Shown: positions 8,646 through 16,907 of the stretch, one piece after another
Layout: each line of letters begins with the position of its first letter
Position numbering within the stretch: the stretch's first letter is position 1
From: JALZUV01 sp963837025
GTDB taxonomy: Bacteria > Pseudomonadota > Alphaproteobacteria > Rickettsiales > JALZUV01
Reading direction: 5' to 3'
DNA: 64,000 nt
NCBI GenBank assembly: GCA_963837025.1
Contig: CAWILT010000001.1
Span: 620,001-684,000 of the forward strand
Notes under the pieces: model-generated
What the model was told of the DNA's origin: nothing
What the model saw: the letters and a program-made list of their open reading frames with translations, nothing else
Databases searched by the model: none
Program-made: the position numbers and the translations under genes

Positions 8646-9905
8646 TTAAAGCCCGTATTCGCCCTGTTCGCCTAATTCTTCTTCAATGCGCAAAAGTTCG
8701 TTATATTTTGCTAGTCTATCAGAGCGCGAAAGCGAGCCTGTTTTAATTTGCCCGCAATTGGTAGCCACCGCCAAATGCGCAATAGTATTATCTTCCGTCT
8801 CGCCTGAGCGATGCGACATTACGCAGCGATAGCCACCGCGCTGCGCCATTTCGACTGCATCTAAGGTTTCGGTAAGCGTGCCAATTTGGTTCACTTTTAC
8901 TAACAATGAATTCGCAAGATTTTTACGCATGCCCTCGGCTAAAATTTTGGGGTTGGTCACAAATAAATCATCACCCACCAGCTGCACTTTGCTGCCTAAT
9001 TCTTGCGTCAACGCAGCCCAGCCATCCCAATCATTTTCGGCCATACCATCTTCGATGGAAAAGATAGGATAATTGGCGACGAGCTTGGCATATTCTTTCA
9101 CCAGATCATCAGAGCTTAAAATGCGCCCCTCGCCTTTGAGGTTATATTTGCCGTCTTTGTAAAACTCGGATGATGCTACATCCAGCGCCAATTGCACTTG
9201 CGTGCCTGCAGTGTAGCCGGCCTTTTCAATCGCCTTTAATATAATATCCATTGCTTCATTGGTTGAGCTAATATCGGGTGCAAATCCACCTTCATCACCC
9301 ACCGCAGTGCTTAAACCTTTAGCGGCAAGCAAACCCTTTAAGCTATGAAAAATTTCACAGCCCCAGCGAATAGCTTCCGATTCGCTGCTAGCACCCACCG
9401 GCATCACCATAAATTCCTGAAAATCAATCGGGTTATTCGCATGCTCGCCACCATTAATAATATTCATCATAGGCACCGGCAAACGCCGCGCTTGCGTGCC
9501 GCCTACATAACGGTAAAGCGGTAATGCCAACGCATCCGCTGCGGCTTTTGCCACGGCAAGCGAAACACCTAATGTTGCGTTGGCACCCAAACGGCTTTTA
9601 TTTTCGGTGCCATCCAACTCGATTAAAATCTCATCAACTTGGCGCTGTTCGGTGGCGTCTAATCCAACTAATGCTTCCACTATTTCAGTGTTAATGCCTT
9701 CGATTGCCTTTAAAACGCCCTTGCCTAAATAGCGACTTTTATCGCCATCGCGTAGCTCAATGGCCTCGCGTGAACCGGTCGATGCACCTGATGGAACTGC
9801 CGCACGGCCAAAAGCACCCTCCTCAGTCAGCACATCCACCTCAACCGTGGGGTTGCCTCGTGAATCAATGATTTCGCGTGCGTGAATATCTAAAATTCGA
9901 TTCAT
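8646..9905 (-). CDS. eno: Enolase
   Basis: A 419-residue enolase converting 2-phosphoglycerate to phosphoenolpyruvate. Signature segments are present: SGASTGSREAIELRDGD (mobile loop), the catalytic Glu region GDEGGFAP, metal ligands in LALDVASSEF and SIEDGMAENDW, GDDLFVTNP, the catalytic Lys in KVNQIGTLTE and the substrate loop SHRSGETED. Length is typical. It lies 11 bases after kdsA, the common alphaproteobacterial order, and leads into ftsB and the pdh genes, so glycolytic output and pyruvate oxidation may be co-expressed. Confidence 0.98.
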   Translation of the reverse strand: MNRILDIHAREIIDSRGNPTVEVDVLTEEGAFGRAAVPSGASTGSREAIELRDGDKSRYLGKGVLKAIEGINTEIVEALVGLDATEQRQVDEILIELDGTENKSRLGANATLGVSLAVAKAAADALALPLYRYVGGTQARRLPVPMMNIINGGEHANNPIDFQEFMVMPVGASSESEAIRWGCEIFHSLKGLLAAKGLSTAVGDEGGFAPDISSTNEAMDIILKAIEKAGYTAGTQVQLALDVASSEFYKDGKYNLKGEGRILSSDDLVKEYAKLVANYPIFSIEDGMAENDWDGWAALTQELGSKVQLVGDDLFVTNPKILAEGMRKNLANSLLVKVNQIGTLTETLDAVEMAQRGGYRCVMSHRSGETEDNTIAHLAVATNCGQIKTGSLSRSDRLAKYNELLRIEEELGEQGEYGL

Positions 9906-9916
9906 AACTTTAAGTC

Positions 9917-10753
9917 CTATGATTTAACGATTGCGTCAATTTCTTGTAAGCGTTTGAGAGTTTCTTCCATCTCATTCAGCTTCATCATGCATGGCCCGTC
10001 AGATGGCGCATTATCAGGGTCATCATGCGTTTCCATGAATAATGCAGCCACACCCACGGCCACTGCCGCACGCGATAATACCGGCACAAATTCACGCTGC
10101 CCGCCTGATGCGCCACCTAACCCTCCAGGCTGCTGCACGGAATGTGTGGCATCATACACCACCGGACATCCTGTTGAAGCCATAATGGGCAAACTACGCA
10201 TATCCGAAACCAACGTGTTGTAGCCGAAGCTAACACCGCGTTCAGTTAATAAAATATTCTTATTGCCAAAATGATCGAGCTTATCGACAATATTTTTCGC
10301 ATCCCACGGTGCTAAAAATTGCCCTTTTTTTACATTGATAATTTTGCCTGTTTCGGCAGCCGCTTTCAACAAATCAGTCTGACGACATAAAAATGCGGGA
10401 ATTTGCAGAAAATCAATCACCTTGCCCATTTCTGTAGCCTGATGCGCATCATGCACATCAGTTAAAACAGGGCAATTAAACGTCTCTCTAATTTCTTCAA
10501 ACACCGGTAGCGATCCATCAATGCCTATGCCGCGCTGCGCCGTGGCTGATGTGCGATTGGCTTTATCAAACGACGTTTTAAAAATAAGCCCAATTTTTAA
10601 ACGGCCACAAATTTCGGCCAAATTTTCAGCAATCATCATCGCATGATCGCGTGATTCCATCTGGCATGGACCCGCAATTAAAGCGAAGGGCTTTTGATTA
10701 CTAATAACAACATTGCGGGAGCGAATTTCGCGCTGGCTAACAGGATGATTCAT
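9917..10753 (-). CDS. kdsA: 3-deoxy-8-phosphooctulonate (Kdo-8-P) synthase
   Basis: A 278-residue enzyme that condenses arabinose 5-phosphate with phosphoenolpyruvate to make Kdo-8-phosphate for LPS. Motifs seen are AGPCQMES, FKTSFDKANR, LTDVHDAHQA, NVKKGQFLAPWDAKN and TERGVSFGYNTLVSDMRSL. The residue after the KKGQF motif is not the metal-binding Cys of some enzymes, but the class cannot be settled by eye. The ATG at 10753 (MNHPVSQ) is preferred; an in-frame TTG at 10762 adds only three residues and neither has a clear ribosome site. The partner enzyme kdsD is at 17.5 kb. Confidence 0.96.
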   Translation of the reverse strand: MNHPVSQREIRSRNVVISNQKPFALIAGPCQMESRDHAMMIAENLAEICGRLKIGLIFKTSFDKANRTSATAQRGIGIDGSLPVFEEIRETFNCPVLTDVHDAHQATEMGKVIDFLQIPAFLCRQTDLLKAAAETGKIINVKKGQFLAPWDAKNIVDKLDHFGNKNILLTERGVSFGYNTLVSDMRSLPIMASTGCPVVYDATHSVQQPGGLGGASGGQREFVPVLSRAAVAVGVAALFMETHDDPDNAPSDGPCMMKLNEMEETLKRLQEIDAIVKS

Positions 10754-10828
10754 GAGCGACAAGATGCGATTTTATCGGCTAAAATGCAAGGAAAACTTAT
10801 CTAACAAATGCGTTAATTCTAAATAATA

Positions 10829-10858
10829 GCGCCCTTTTAAAATGATTTAAAAGGGCGC
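10829..10858 (-). terminator. 13-bp perfect inverted repeat after hpf
   Basis: GCGCCCTTTTAAA and its exact complement TTTAAAAGGGCGC flank a 4-base loop. It lies in the 130-base spacer between hpf and kdsA, about 25 bases after the hpf stop. On the minus strand it is followed by TATTATTTAG, a broken U-tract. The simplest reading is a terminator for hpf transcription that separates it from kdsA-eno; the interrupted T-run makes it leaky or possibly a 3'-end stabilising hairpin. Confidence 0.55.
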
Positions 10859-10882
10859 GAATAATAGTAAGTGTGAAGAAGG

Positions 10883-11482
10883 TTAAGCGGCTTTATCCTT
10901 TTTTTGCTTGGTAGGATCAATCCATGAAATATTACCGTCTTCACGACGATAAATTACATTTAGCTCGCCATTGGCCGCATTGGTAAATACCAAAACAGGA
11001 AGCTCGCCAATATCAAGGCGCATCACCGCTTCACTCACCGTGAGCGTATTGATATTCATTTTTGTTTCGGCAATCACCAAGCCAGTCGGCTCATGCGATT
11101 CAGCCTCATCTTCAGCTTCTTTATTGGTGTCGAGTGTAAATTGGCGCGCTGCAAATTCAATAATATCGGCATCAACCATTTTATGATGGTTGGTAATACG
11201 GCGCTTATAACGACGCAGTTGCTTTTCAGCTTTGTCCGCAGCAGCATCAAATGCCGCATAAATATCAGAGGATTGGCCAGTACTTTTAACTACAATTTGC
11301 GATGATGTGCCAGGATTCGCGTGAATTTTAACATCAAATAAATGCGCTTCTTTTGAAACAATGACATCAGCAGAAACGATTCTATCTAAATATTTACCCA
11401 AGCCTTCACGTAAACGTTCTTCAGCATGGGTTTGAAACGCTTCACCAATTTCAATGCCTTTGCCTGATACCGAAATTTCCAT
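10883..11482 (-). CDS. hpf: Ribosome hibernation promoting factor, long form
   Basis: A 199-residue protein. The N-terminal domain (1-105) is the RaiA/YfiA fold with ISVSGKGIEIGEAFQTHAEERL and KAEKQLRRYKRRI, which binds the 30S decoding region. The C-terminal domain (about 140-190) has EAVMRLDIGELPVLVFTNAANGELNVIYRREDGNISWID, the dimerisation module of long HPF that joins 70S into 100S particles. The start follows AAGGGAG seven bases upstream. In many proteobacteria hpf follows rpoN directly; here a TadA-type ATPase and a prepilin gene separate them. It has its own promoter. Confidence 0.95.
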   Translation of the reverse strand: MEISVSGKGIEIGEAFQTHAEERLREGLGKYLDRIVSADVIVSKEAHLFDVKIHANPGTSSQIVVKSTGQSSDIYAAFDAAADKAEKQLRRYKRRITNHHKMVDADIIEFAARQFTLDTNKEAEDEAESHEPTGLVIAETKMNINTLTVSEAVMRLDIGELPVLVFTNAANGELNVIYRREDGNISWIDPTKQKKDKAA

Positions 11483-11503
11483 AAAAACTCTCCCTTATTG
11501 TTA

Positions 11504-11545
11504 TATCCATATTATAGCAAAATCGGGCTGTTTTTAAACTGAAAT
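11504..11545 (-). promoter_or_regulatory. Putative hpf promoter
   Basis: On the minus strand a perfect -10 box TATAAT (11516 to 11511) is preceded by TGC, giving an extended -10, with a weak TTTAAA about 16 bases upstream as -35. A start near 11504 leaves a 20-odd-base leader with the strong AAGGGAG ribosome site. Confidence 0.55.
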
Positions 11546-11586
11546 AAGAAAATATTTTGGTTGACACGTTTTAATAGATTTACCGT

Positions 11587-13173
11587 CTAGCGTAACGGAA
11601 TCCGCACACCAAGCGCGGCTTCTAACCTTGGCAATAACCCGTAATAAGCAATACGACGAATGCTGCGTGGCATTATTCCTGTCCATTTAAAATCGCCTAA
11701 AATATTACCATCTTTATCTTCGCCTGTGGCTTTAAAATTGAACAGGTCATTCATGGTAATCATCTCGCCTTCCATACCGATAATCTCCGATACATGAGTG
11801 ATACGACGTCGCCCATCGCGCTGACGACTCACCTGCACAATCAACTGCAAAGCTGATGCAATTTGATAGCGCACGGCACCAATCGGAATATTCATATCCG
11901 CCATACCCACCATGTTTTCAATACGCGACAAGGCATCGCGCGGATGGTTGGCGTGAACAGTAGTGAGCGATCCTTCATGGCCGGTATTCATGGCTTGCAT
12001 CATGTCAAAGGCCTCTTCGCCACGCACCTCGCCTACAATAATGCGGTCAGGCCGCATACGCAGAGCGTTTTTCACCAAATCGCGAATGGACACCTCACCA
12101 TCTGAGCGTGCCTTGGTAGATGCTGGGCGCGTTTCTAGCCGCACCAAATCAGGATGATCTAATTTTAATTCCGCCGCATCCTCAATGGTAACCAAACGCT
12201 CGCCATGCGAAATATGCTGCGACATCGCATTAAGCAATGTCGTTTTACCTGAGCCCGTACCACCGGAAATTAGCACGTTCATGCGGCATGCACCCACAAT
12301 TTTCAAAAGCTCACCCAATGAGGCTGACATATTTTGCTGGCGGATCATGTCATCAATCGTTATCAACCGTTTCGAAAATTTACGAATGGAAATGGATGTG
12401 CCATCCACAGCCAGCGGCGGGCAAATAATATTAACACGGCTACCATCGGCTAAACGCGCATCAAGCAAGGGTCGGAACGGATTAATCTCGCGGCCAATAC
12501 CATCGGCAATACGATGTGCAATTTCTAAAACTTCATCTTCGCTCTTTAATTGAATATCGGTTTTTTCCAATTTGCCATAACGCTCAATAAACACATGGCG
12601 ATGGCCGTTAATCAAAATATCATTGATGTTTTCATCTTCCATCAAGGGAGTAATTGCACCCAAATCAGCATTTTTATCTAAAAACTCACCCGTTAAAACG
12701 CCGCGCTCTTTTTTAATAATATCCAAATCGCTTTGCGATGAACGATACTGCATCTCTAATAGTTCAGTTTGTCGTTGCATTGCCTGTGCCATTTGCGTGA
12801 AAGCAGATTCGGCATCATTCATTTGATTCGCGTTTTGACTCATATCACTTTCCTTGTGCATGTTTGCACTATATTCAACCGGATGTGTGCCATTCACTGC
12901 CATTCCAGCATTGGTTTGATTGGGAACATGATCATGCTCCTTATAAATTGGACTTACTTCTACATCATTTTTTGCAAAAACGCTATATGGTGCTAATACA
13001 TGGTTTTGTAAAATATCTTCGCCCACCATTTGCCCTGCAATTGCAGATCCGATTTTTTCGTCATTTTCAAATATCTCCACCTCACCCGATAGAATATGCC
13101 ACGCAACCGAGATCTCTTCATGCTGTAAGATAAGAGGGTCACCATTAGCAAAGCGATATTTTTCTGATTCCAT
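11587..13173 (-). CDS. TadA/CpaF-type secretion ATPase with N-terminal cNMP-binding-like domain
   Basis: A 528-residue protein. Residues 180-528 are a TadA/CpaF ATPase that would power type IV pilus (Flp/Tad-like) assembly or secretion at the inner membrane: Walker A GGTGSGKTT (304-312), Walker B region RIIVGEVRGEEA (377-388) and the His box TTVHANH (404-410). Residues 1-75 resemble a cyclic-nucleotide-binding beta roll (FANGDPLIL, LSGEVEIF, AGQMVGEDIL, FAKNDVEV), but the conserved phosphate-binding Arg is not evident. A low-complexity linker (80-130) and a short coiled coil (130-155) join them. No other tad/cpa gene is in the window; a prepilin gene is divergent from it. The ATPase call is firm, the domain fusion likely. 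Confidence 0.87.
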   Translation of the reverse strand: MESEKYRFANGDPLILQHEEISVAWHILSGEVEIFENDEKIGSAIAGQMVGEDILQNHVLAPYSVFAKNDVEVSPIYKEHDHVPNQTNAGMAVNGTHPVEYSANMHKESDMSQNANQMNDAESAFTQMAQAMQRQTELLEMQYRSSQSDLDIIKKERGVLTGEFLDKNADLGAITPLMEDENINDILINGHRHVFIERYGKLEKTDIQLKSEDEVLEIAHRIADGIGREINPFRPLLDARLADGSRVNIICPPLAVDGTSISIRKFSKRLITIDDMIRQQNMSASLGELLKIVGACRMNVLISGGTGSGKTTLLNAMSQHISHGERLVTIEDAAELKLDHPDLVRLETRPASTKARSDGEVSIRDLVKNALRMRPDRIIVGEVRGEEAFDMMQAMNTGHEGSLTTVHANHPRDALSRIENMVGMADMNIPIGAVRYQIASALQLIVQVSRQRDGRRRITHVSEIIGMEGEMITMNDLFNFKATGEDKDGNILGDFKWTGIMPRSIRRIAYYGLLPRLEAALGVRIPLR

Positions 13174-13178
13174 GCTTC

Positions 13179-13184
13179 ATTATA
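13179..13184 (-). promoter_or_regulatory. -10-like TATAAT just upstream of the TadA-type ATPase
   Basis: TATAAT on the minus strand ends five bases before the ATG at 13173. No convincing -35 and no ribosome site are seen. If used, transcription would start at or next to the ATG, giving a leaderless message. Confidence 0.35.
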
Positions 13185-13284
13185 GCTTTCATTGTTTAAT
13201 AAATTACTAAAGCAATCGCTTAGAAAAATTTAACACATTTTTAATCTAATTACTCTAATACTCATATCTAGTTTGGAGTCGTGG

Positions 13285-14064
13285 ATGAAACAAGGTTTTA
13301 CGCTTTTAGAATTATCAATCGTGCTGGTTATCATCGGTTTAATCATCGGCGGTATCACCGCTGGTGCCGACTTAATCCGTGCTGCTGAGCTCAATTCAGT
13401 AGTATCCGAAGTGTCAAAATACAAAGTCGCCTTTAATACATTTAAATTAAAATATAACGCACTACCCGGTGATATGAAAAATGCGCAAAGCTATTGGGGC
13501 ATTGCGGCAGCAGGCACAGCGTGCAAAAATACTGGCACCAATGATGGCAGAACCTGCAACGGCGATGGCGATGGCAATATCGAAGCCGATACTACCAATA
13601 GCCAAGAAATATTTCGCGCGTGGCAACATCTCGCCAGTTCTGAAATAATTTCAGGCAAATTCACAGGAAGTAAAAATTCATCTGGCTTATATTCCGTTAG
13701 TGCACCGGGAAACTCACCTGAAAATAGTTTGAAGCGAGGCGGCTGGGCTATTATTGCAGCAAGCGATGCCGCATCAATCGGCGGCTGGTATGGCGATATG
13801 TTCCCCGTCAAATCCTCCAAAAACTGGCTTCAGTTAGGCGAGCCACCTGCGGGTCAAAACGCTCTTTTTTATGATCCAATCGTAAACCCTACGGAAGCAT
13901 CAACGATTGACCAGAAAATGGATGATGGCAAACCCGGCACAGGCTCAGTAACAACCTTCAACAATTCAGCAAACCGCAATTGCGTGAATAACGCAACGCC
14001 CTCAACAGCAACCTATACACTTAGCTTCGCAACCACGGCATGCACTTTATTTTTCGGTTTATAA
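13285..14064 (+). CDS. Type IV prepilin-like protein
   Basis: A 259-residue protein with a classical class III leader: MKQG, cleavage before F, then FTLLELSIVLVIIGLIIGG with Glu at +5, followed by a long amphipathic helix and a disulfide-capable C-terminal globular domain (Cys near the end in CVNN and TTACTLFF). After processing by a prepilin peptidase it would be a pilin or pseudopilin in the inner membrane or fibre. ATG 13285 is chosen because GGAG lies about eight bases upstream and the leader is then four residues; an upstream in-frame TTG at 13273 is less likely. It is divergent from the TadA-type ATPase and convergent with rpoN. A paralogue is at 44.0 kb. Confidence 0.88.
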   Translation: MKQGFTLLELSIVLVIIGLIIGGITAGADLIRAAELNSVVSEVSKYKVAFNTFKLKYNALPGDMKNAQSYWGIAAAGTACKNTGTNDGRTCNGDGDGNIEADTTNSQEIFRAWQHLASSEIISGKFTGSKNSSGLYSVSAPGNSPENSLKRGGWAIIAASDAASIGGWYGDMFPVKSSKNWLQLGEPPAGQNALFYDPIVNPTEASTIDQKMDDGKPGTGSVTTFNNSANRNCVNNATPSTATYTLSFATTACTLFFGL

Positions 14065-14071
14065 GTAAACT

Positions 14072-15529
14072 TTAAAGCTGCTGTTTAAACGCACGTTTGC
14101 GCTGCGCGCTGGATGAAACATTCATAATATCACGATATTTAGCCACTGTGCGCCGCGCCACTTTAATACCCTGATTATCAAGCGCCTCAGCAATCGCTTC
14201 ATCTGAATGTACGGTCTTAGCACTCGTTTCACTATCAATCAGTTTTTGAATCATGTGCTGCACCGCTTTGGATGAAATATCATCTCCCCCAAAGCTGCTA
14301 CCAACCGACGAATTAAAGAAATATTTTAATTCAAAAACTGCGCCGCCATAGGATAAATATTTATTGCTGGTAATGCGGCTAATGGTACTTTCATGCATTT
14401 CAATCGCATCCGCCACTTCTTTAAGTGTAAGTGGCTTTAAATAGCGCACGCCATGCGTAAAAAATCGCGCTTGTTGTTTTACAATCTCGCGCGTGGCTTT
14501 TAACATCGTATGCGCACGCTGGTCGAGCGATTTCACTAACCAATTTGCATGGTTTAGTTGCTCCGAAATATAAGTTTTTTCTTCCTTATCGCGCGCTGAA
14601 GTATTTAAGCTTATATAATAATCGTTATTCACTAAAACCCTAGGAAGCGCCGCAGGGTTCATCTCAATTTCCCAATCTTGGCCTTGTCTGCGCACAAATA
14701 AATCGGGTTGAACGGCTTGAATTTCTTCAAAATCAAAAGCGAATCCAGGCTTTGGATTTAAATCCTTTAACAGCGCTACCATTTCTTGCAATTCATCGCG
14801 CGGCACGTCGCATGCTTTTTGCAATTTGTTAAATTCTGCTTTACCCAACAATTCCAAATTATCTACCAGCGCCACCATAGAGGTCGTTAATTCGCCTCTA
14901 TCGGCCAGCTGTAATGCCAAACATTCCGCCACATTACGTGCGCATAAACCGGCAGGTTCAATCTCTTGCAGCAATTCCACCACCGCTTCTAATTCACATT
15001 CACTACATTGCAAATTATCAGCCAACTCTTTGTAATGGGGCGATAAATATCCGCTCGGCTGCACCATATCAATTAAATGCAACCCTATAAATCGTTGTGC
15101 TATATCATGTGTTGAACAATGCAAATGCTCTAATAAATAATCGCGCAAACTTGGTTTTTCATGCGCCATTTTTTCGATCAGATTTTCACCATCAAACCCA
15201 CCGCCCCCAGTTGATTGGGGTGCAGCATAATCGGATGATGCACGCTCAGCTCTATCCGAAAATTCTTCGGTTGCTTGCGGTGAGTCCGTTGCATCGACGC
15301 GGTCAAAGTCAATCTCATCAGCTTGCTTTTCATCTTGTTTTTCAAGTGTTACCTCTTCCGTTTTGCTATCCGATTCTTGCAATAACGGGTTTTTCTCCAT
15401 TTCCTCCATCACAAAAGCTTCTAGATCAGCTGCGGATAATTGAAGTAATTTGATTGATTGCTGCAGTTGCTGCGTCATCACCAGCGATTGCTGTTGACGC
15501 TGCTGCAGACTTTGTGATGGCCCCGCCAT
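14072..15529 (-). CDS. rpoN: RNA polymerase sigma-54 factor
   Basis: A 485-residue sigma-54. Region I is the Gln/Leu-rich N-terminus (LQQRQQQSLVMTQQLQQSIKLLQL) that contacts enhancer-binding activators, region II is the acidic stretch (about 50-110), and region III ends with the DNA-binding helix-turn-helix (LKEVADAIEMHESTISRIT) and the RpoN box ARRTVAKYRD (458-467). The start overlaps the lptB stop by one base (TAATG), the usual lptB-rpoN coupling. No obvious -24/-12 promoter was found in the window by eye. Confidence 0.97.
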   Translation of the reverse strand: MAGPSQSLQQRQQQSLVMTQQLQQSIKLLQLSAADLEAFVMEEMEKNPLLQESDSKTEEVTLEKQDEKQADEIDFDRVDATDSPQATEEFSDRAERASSDYAAPQSTGGGGFDGENLIEKMAHEKPSLRDYLLEHLHCSTHDIAQRFIGLHLIDMVQPSGYLSPHYKELADNLQCSECELEAVVELLQEIEPAGLCARNVAECLALQLADRGELTTSMVALVDNLELLGKAEFNKLQKACDVPRDELQEMVALLKDLNPKPGFAFDFEEIQAVQPDLFVRRQGQDWEIEMNPAALPRVLVNNDYYISLNTSARDKEEKTYISEQLNHANWLVKSLDQRAHTMLKATREIVKQQARFFTHGVRYLKPLTLKEVADAIEMHESTISRITSNKYLSYGGAVFELKYFFNSSVGSSFGGDDISSKAVQHMIQKLIDSETSAKTVHSDEAIAEALDNQGIKVARRTVAKYRDIMNVSSSAQRKRAFKQQL

Positions 15530-16290
15530 TAGCGGCTAAATGTCTCGCCGAGATAAACCCGTCGCACATCGGAATTGCCCACAATTTCATCAGGCGTGCC
15601 TTCCATCAGCACCGCCCCATCGTGAATAATATACGCGCGATCAATAATTTGCAGCGTTTCGCGCACATTATGCTCAGTAATTAACACCCCTATACCACGA
15701 TCTTTTAGATGCGATACTAGCTGGCGAATTTCCGCAACGGCGATCGGGTCAATCCCTGCTAGCGGCTCATCCAATAAAATAAAACTAGGCTTTGAAGCCA
15801 ACGCCCGCGCGATCTCAACACGTCGACGCTCACCACCCGATAGCGCAATCGCAGGCGTAGTGCGCAAATGTGTAATTGAAAACTCAGCCAACAATTCTTC
15901 CAGCATGGTTTGGCGGTTTTCAGCAATTTTTTCGGTAACTTCCAACACCGCCATAATGTTTTGCTCAACTGTAAGCCCTCTAAAAATGGAGGCTTCTTGC
16001 GGCAAGTAGCCAATGCCAATACGCGCGCGATGATACATAGGCAATGGCGTAATATCAGTACCATCCAGCATTATTTTACCATAATTGGGGCGAATCAAAC
16101 CGGTAATCATATAAAAACAGGTAGTTTTACCGGCACCATTTGGCCCCAGTAAGCCCACCGCCTCACCGCGCCTCACATGCAACGAAATATCGCGAACAAC
16201 AGGCCGCTTCGCATAGCTTTTACCCAGATGTTGAATATCAAGACCTGAAGTTTTTTGTACTAACTGCGGTTTAAGCGAGGATGTTTCCAT
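15529..16290 (-). CDS. lptB: LPS export ABC transporter ATP-binding protein
   Basis: A 253-residue ATPase of the LptB2FG extractor that pulls LPS from the inner membrane. Walker A GPNGAGKTT, the LPQEASIFRGL Q-loop, signature LSGGERRRVEIARAL, Walker B FILLDEPLAGIDP and the switch His in ITEHNVRETL are all present. The ATG at 16290 (METSSLK) is chosen over an upstream in-frame TTG at 16308. It is translationally coupled to rpoN and lies 86 bases after lptA, with a possible promoter between. Confidence 0.97.
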   Translation of the reverse strand: METSSLKPQLVQKTSGLDIQHLGKSYAKRPVVRDISLHVRRGEAVGLLGPNGAGKTTCFYMITGLIRPNYGKIMLDGTDITPLPMYHRARIGIGYLPQEASIFRGLTVEQNIMAVLEVTEKIAENRQTMLEELLAEFSITHLRTTPAIALSGGERRRVEIARALASKPSFILLDEPLAGIDPIAVAEIRQLVSHLKDRGIGVLITEHNVRETLQIIDRAYIIHDGAVLMEGTPDEIVGNSDVRRVYLGETFSR

Positions 16291-16296
16291 AATATT

Positions 16297-16324
16297 AAGA
16301 TAGCACAAATCCGCACATTTCCAA
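16297..16324 (-). promoter_or_regulatory. Putative promoter for lptB-rpoN
   Basis: On the minus strand TTGGAA (16324 to 16319) and TATCTT (16302 to 16297) are 16 bases apart, with TGC before the -10 (extended -10). The -10 ends six bases before the lptB ATG, so the start point would coincide with the start codon and the message would be leaderless. It would allow lptB-rpoN expression independent of lptC-lptA. Confidence 0.42.
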
Positions 16325-16376
16325 GCGCTACCCGCTATTTTAACATTTTAGAGCATACATAACTAAAAATAGGCGA

Positions 16377-16907
16377 TTATTGCTTTGGAACAAACACACC
16401 TTTAACGCGGCCAGATGATGGCGATACTTTACCATCCACTGATTTTTGCCCTGTGCCGGATGTTAATAAACTTTTTTGCGTTTTGAGATTATAGTCTAAG
16501 CGCCCACCTTTGAGTGTATTTTTATCGCGTGATAAAATCACGTTACCTACCAACGTAATCATTTGTTTATCCACATCATAAATACCCTTAGTGGCTTTGG
16601 CCGTTTCGGTGGGTGTTGTAAACATAACATCTCCAATCACCTCAATACGGCTGACTGCGCCGATATTTGCTGTAGTATTCTGTTGGTCTTGCTGGCGATA
16701 AAATACTTCCATGCGCTGCGCATTCATTTTAATATTGCCCTGCAAAGCCTCAACATTCCCGTTAAATACCGCCTTAGAAGTATCTTGCAATACCTCTAAC
16801 GAATCAGCGGAAATTTCTATTGGTTGGTTTGAATCTAATTCAATTGGCCCTTGCGCCCATAAGGGGCTTACAAAAAAGATAACGAGGAATATAAATAATT
16901 TTTTCAT
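16377..16907 (-). CDS. lptA: LPS transport periplasmic protein LptA
   Basis: A 176-residue periplasmic protein with a Sec signal (MKKLFIFLVIFFVSPLWAQG, cleaved near 19). The mature part is the OstA-type beta-jellyroll: QPIEISADSLEV, KAVFNGNVEALQGNI, AKATKGIYDVDKQMITLVGNVILSRDKNTLKGG. It forms the bridge that carries LPS from LptC to LptD. Its ATG overlaps the lptC stop as ATGA and lptB follows, the standard export cassette. Confidence 0.92.
   Translation of the reverse strand: MKKLFIFLVIFFVSPLWAQGPIELDSNQPIEISADSLEVLQDTSKAVFNGNVEALQGNIKMNAQRMEVFYRQQDQQNTTANIGAVSRIEVIGDVMFTTPTETAKATKGIYDVDKQMITLVGNVILSRDKNTLKGGRLDYNLKTQKSLLTSGTGQKSVDGKVSPSSGRVKGVFVPKQ

Noticed and set aside
11561..11566. A perfect TTGACA on the plus strand after the hpf leader.
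   Set aside because: No -10 at 16-18 bases and no plus-strand gene follows; it is upstream of the minus-strand ATPase's 3' end.
13273..13284. An upstream TTG start for the 13.3-kb prepilin (MESW before MKQG).
   Set aside because: GGAG is inside this extension at the right distance for the ATG at 13285, and the leader is then the usual length.
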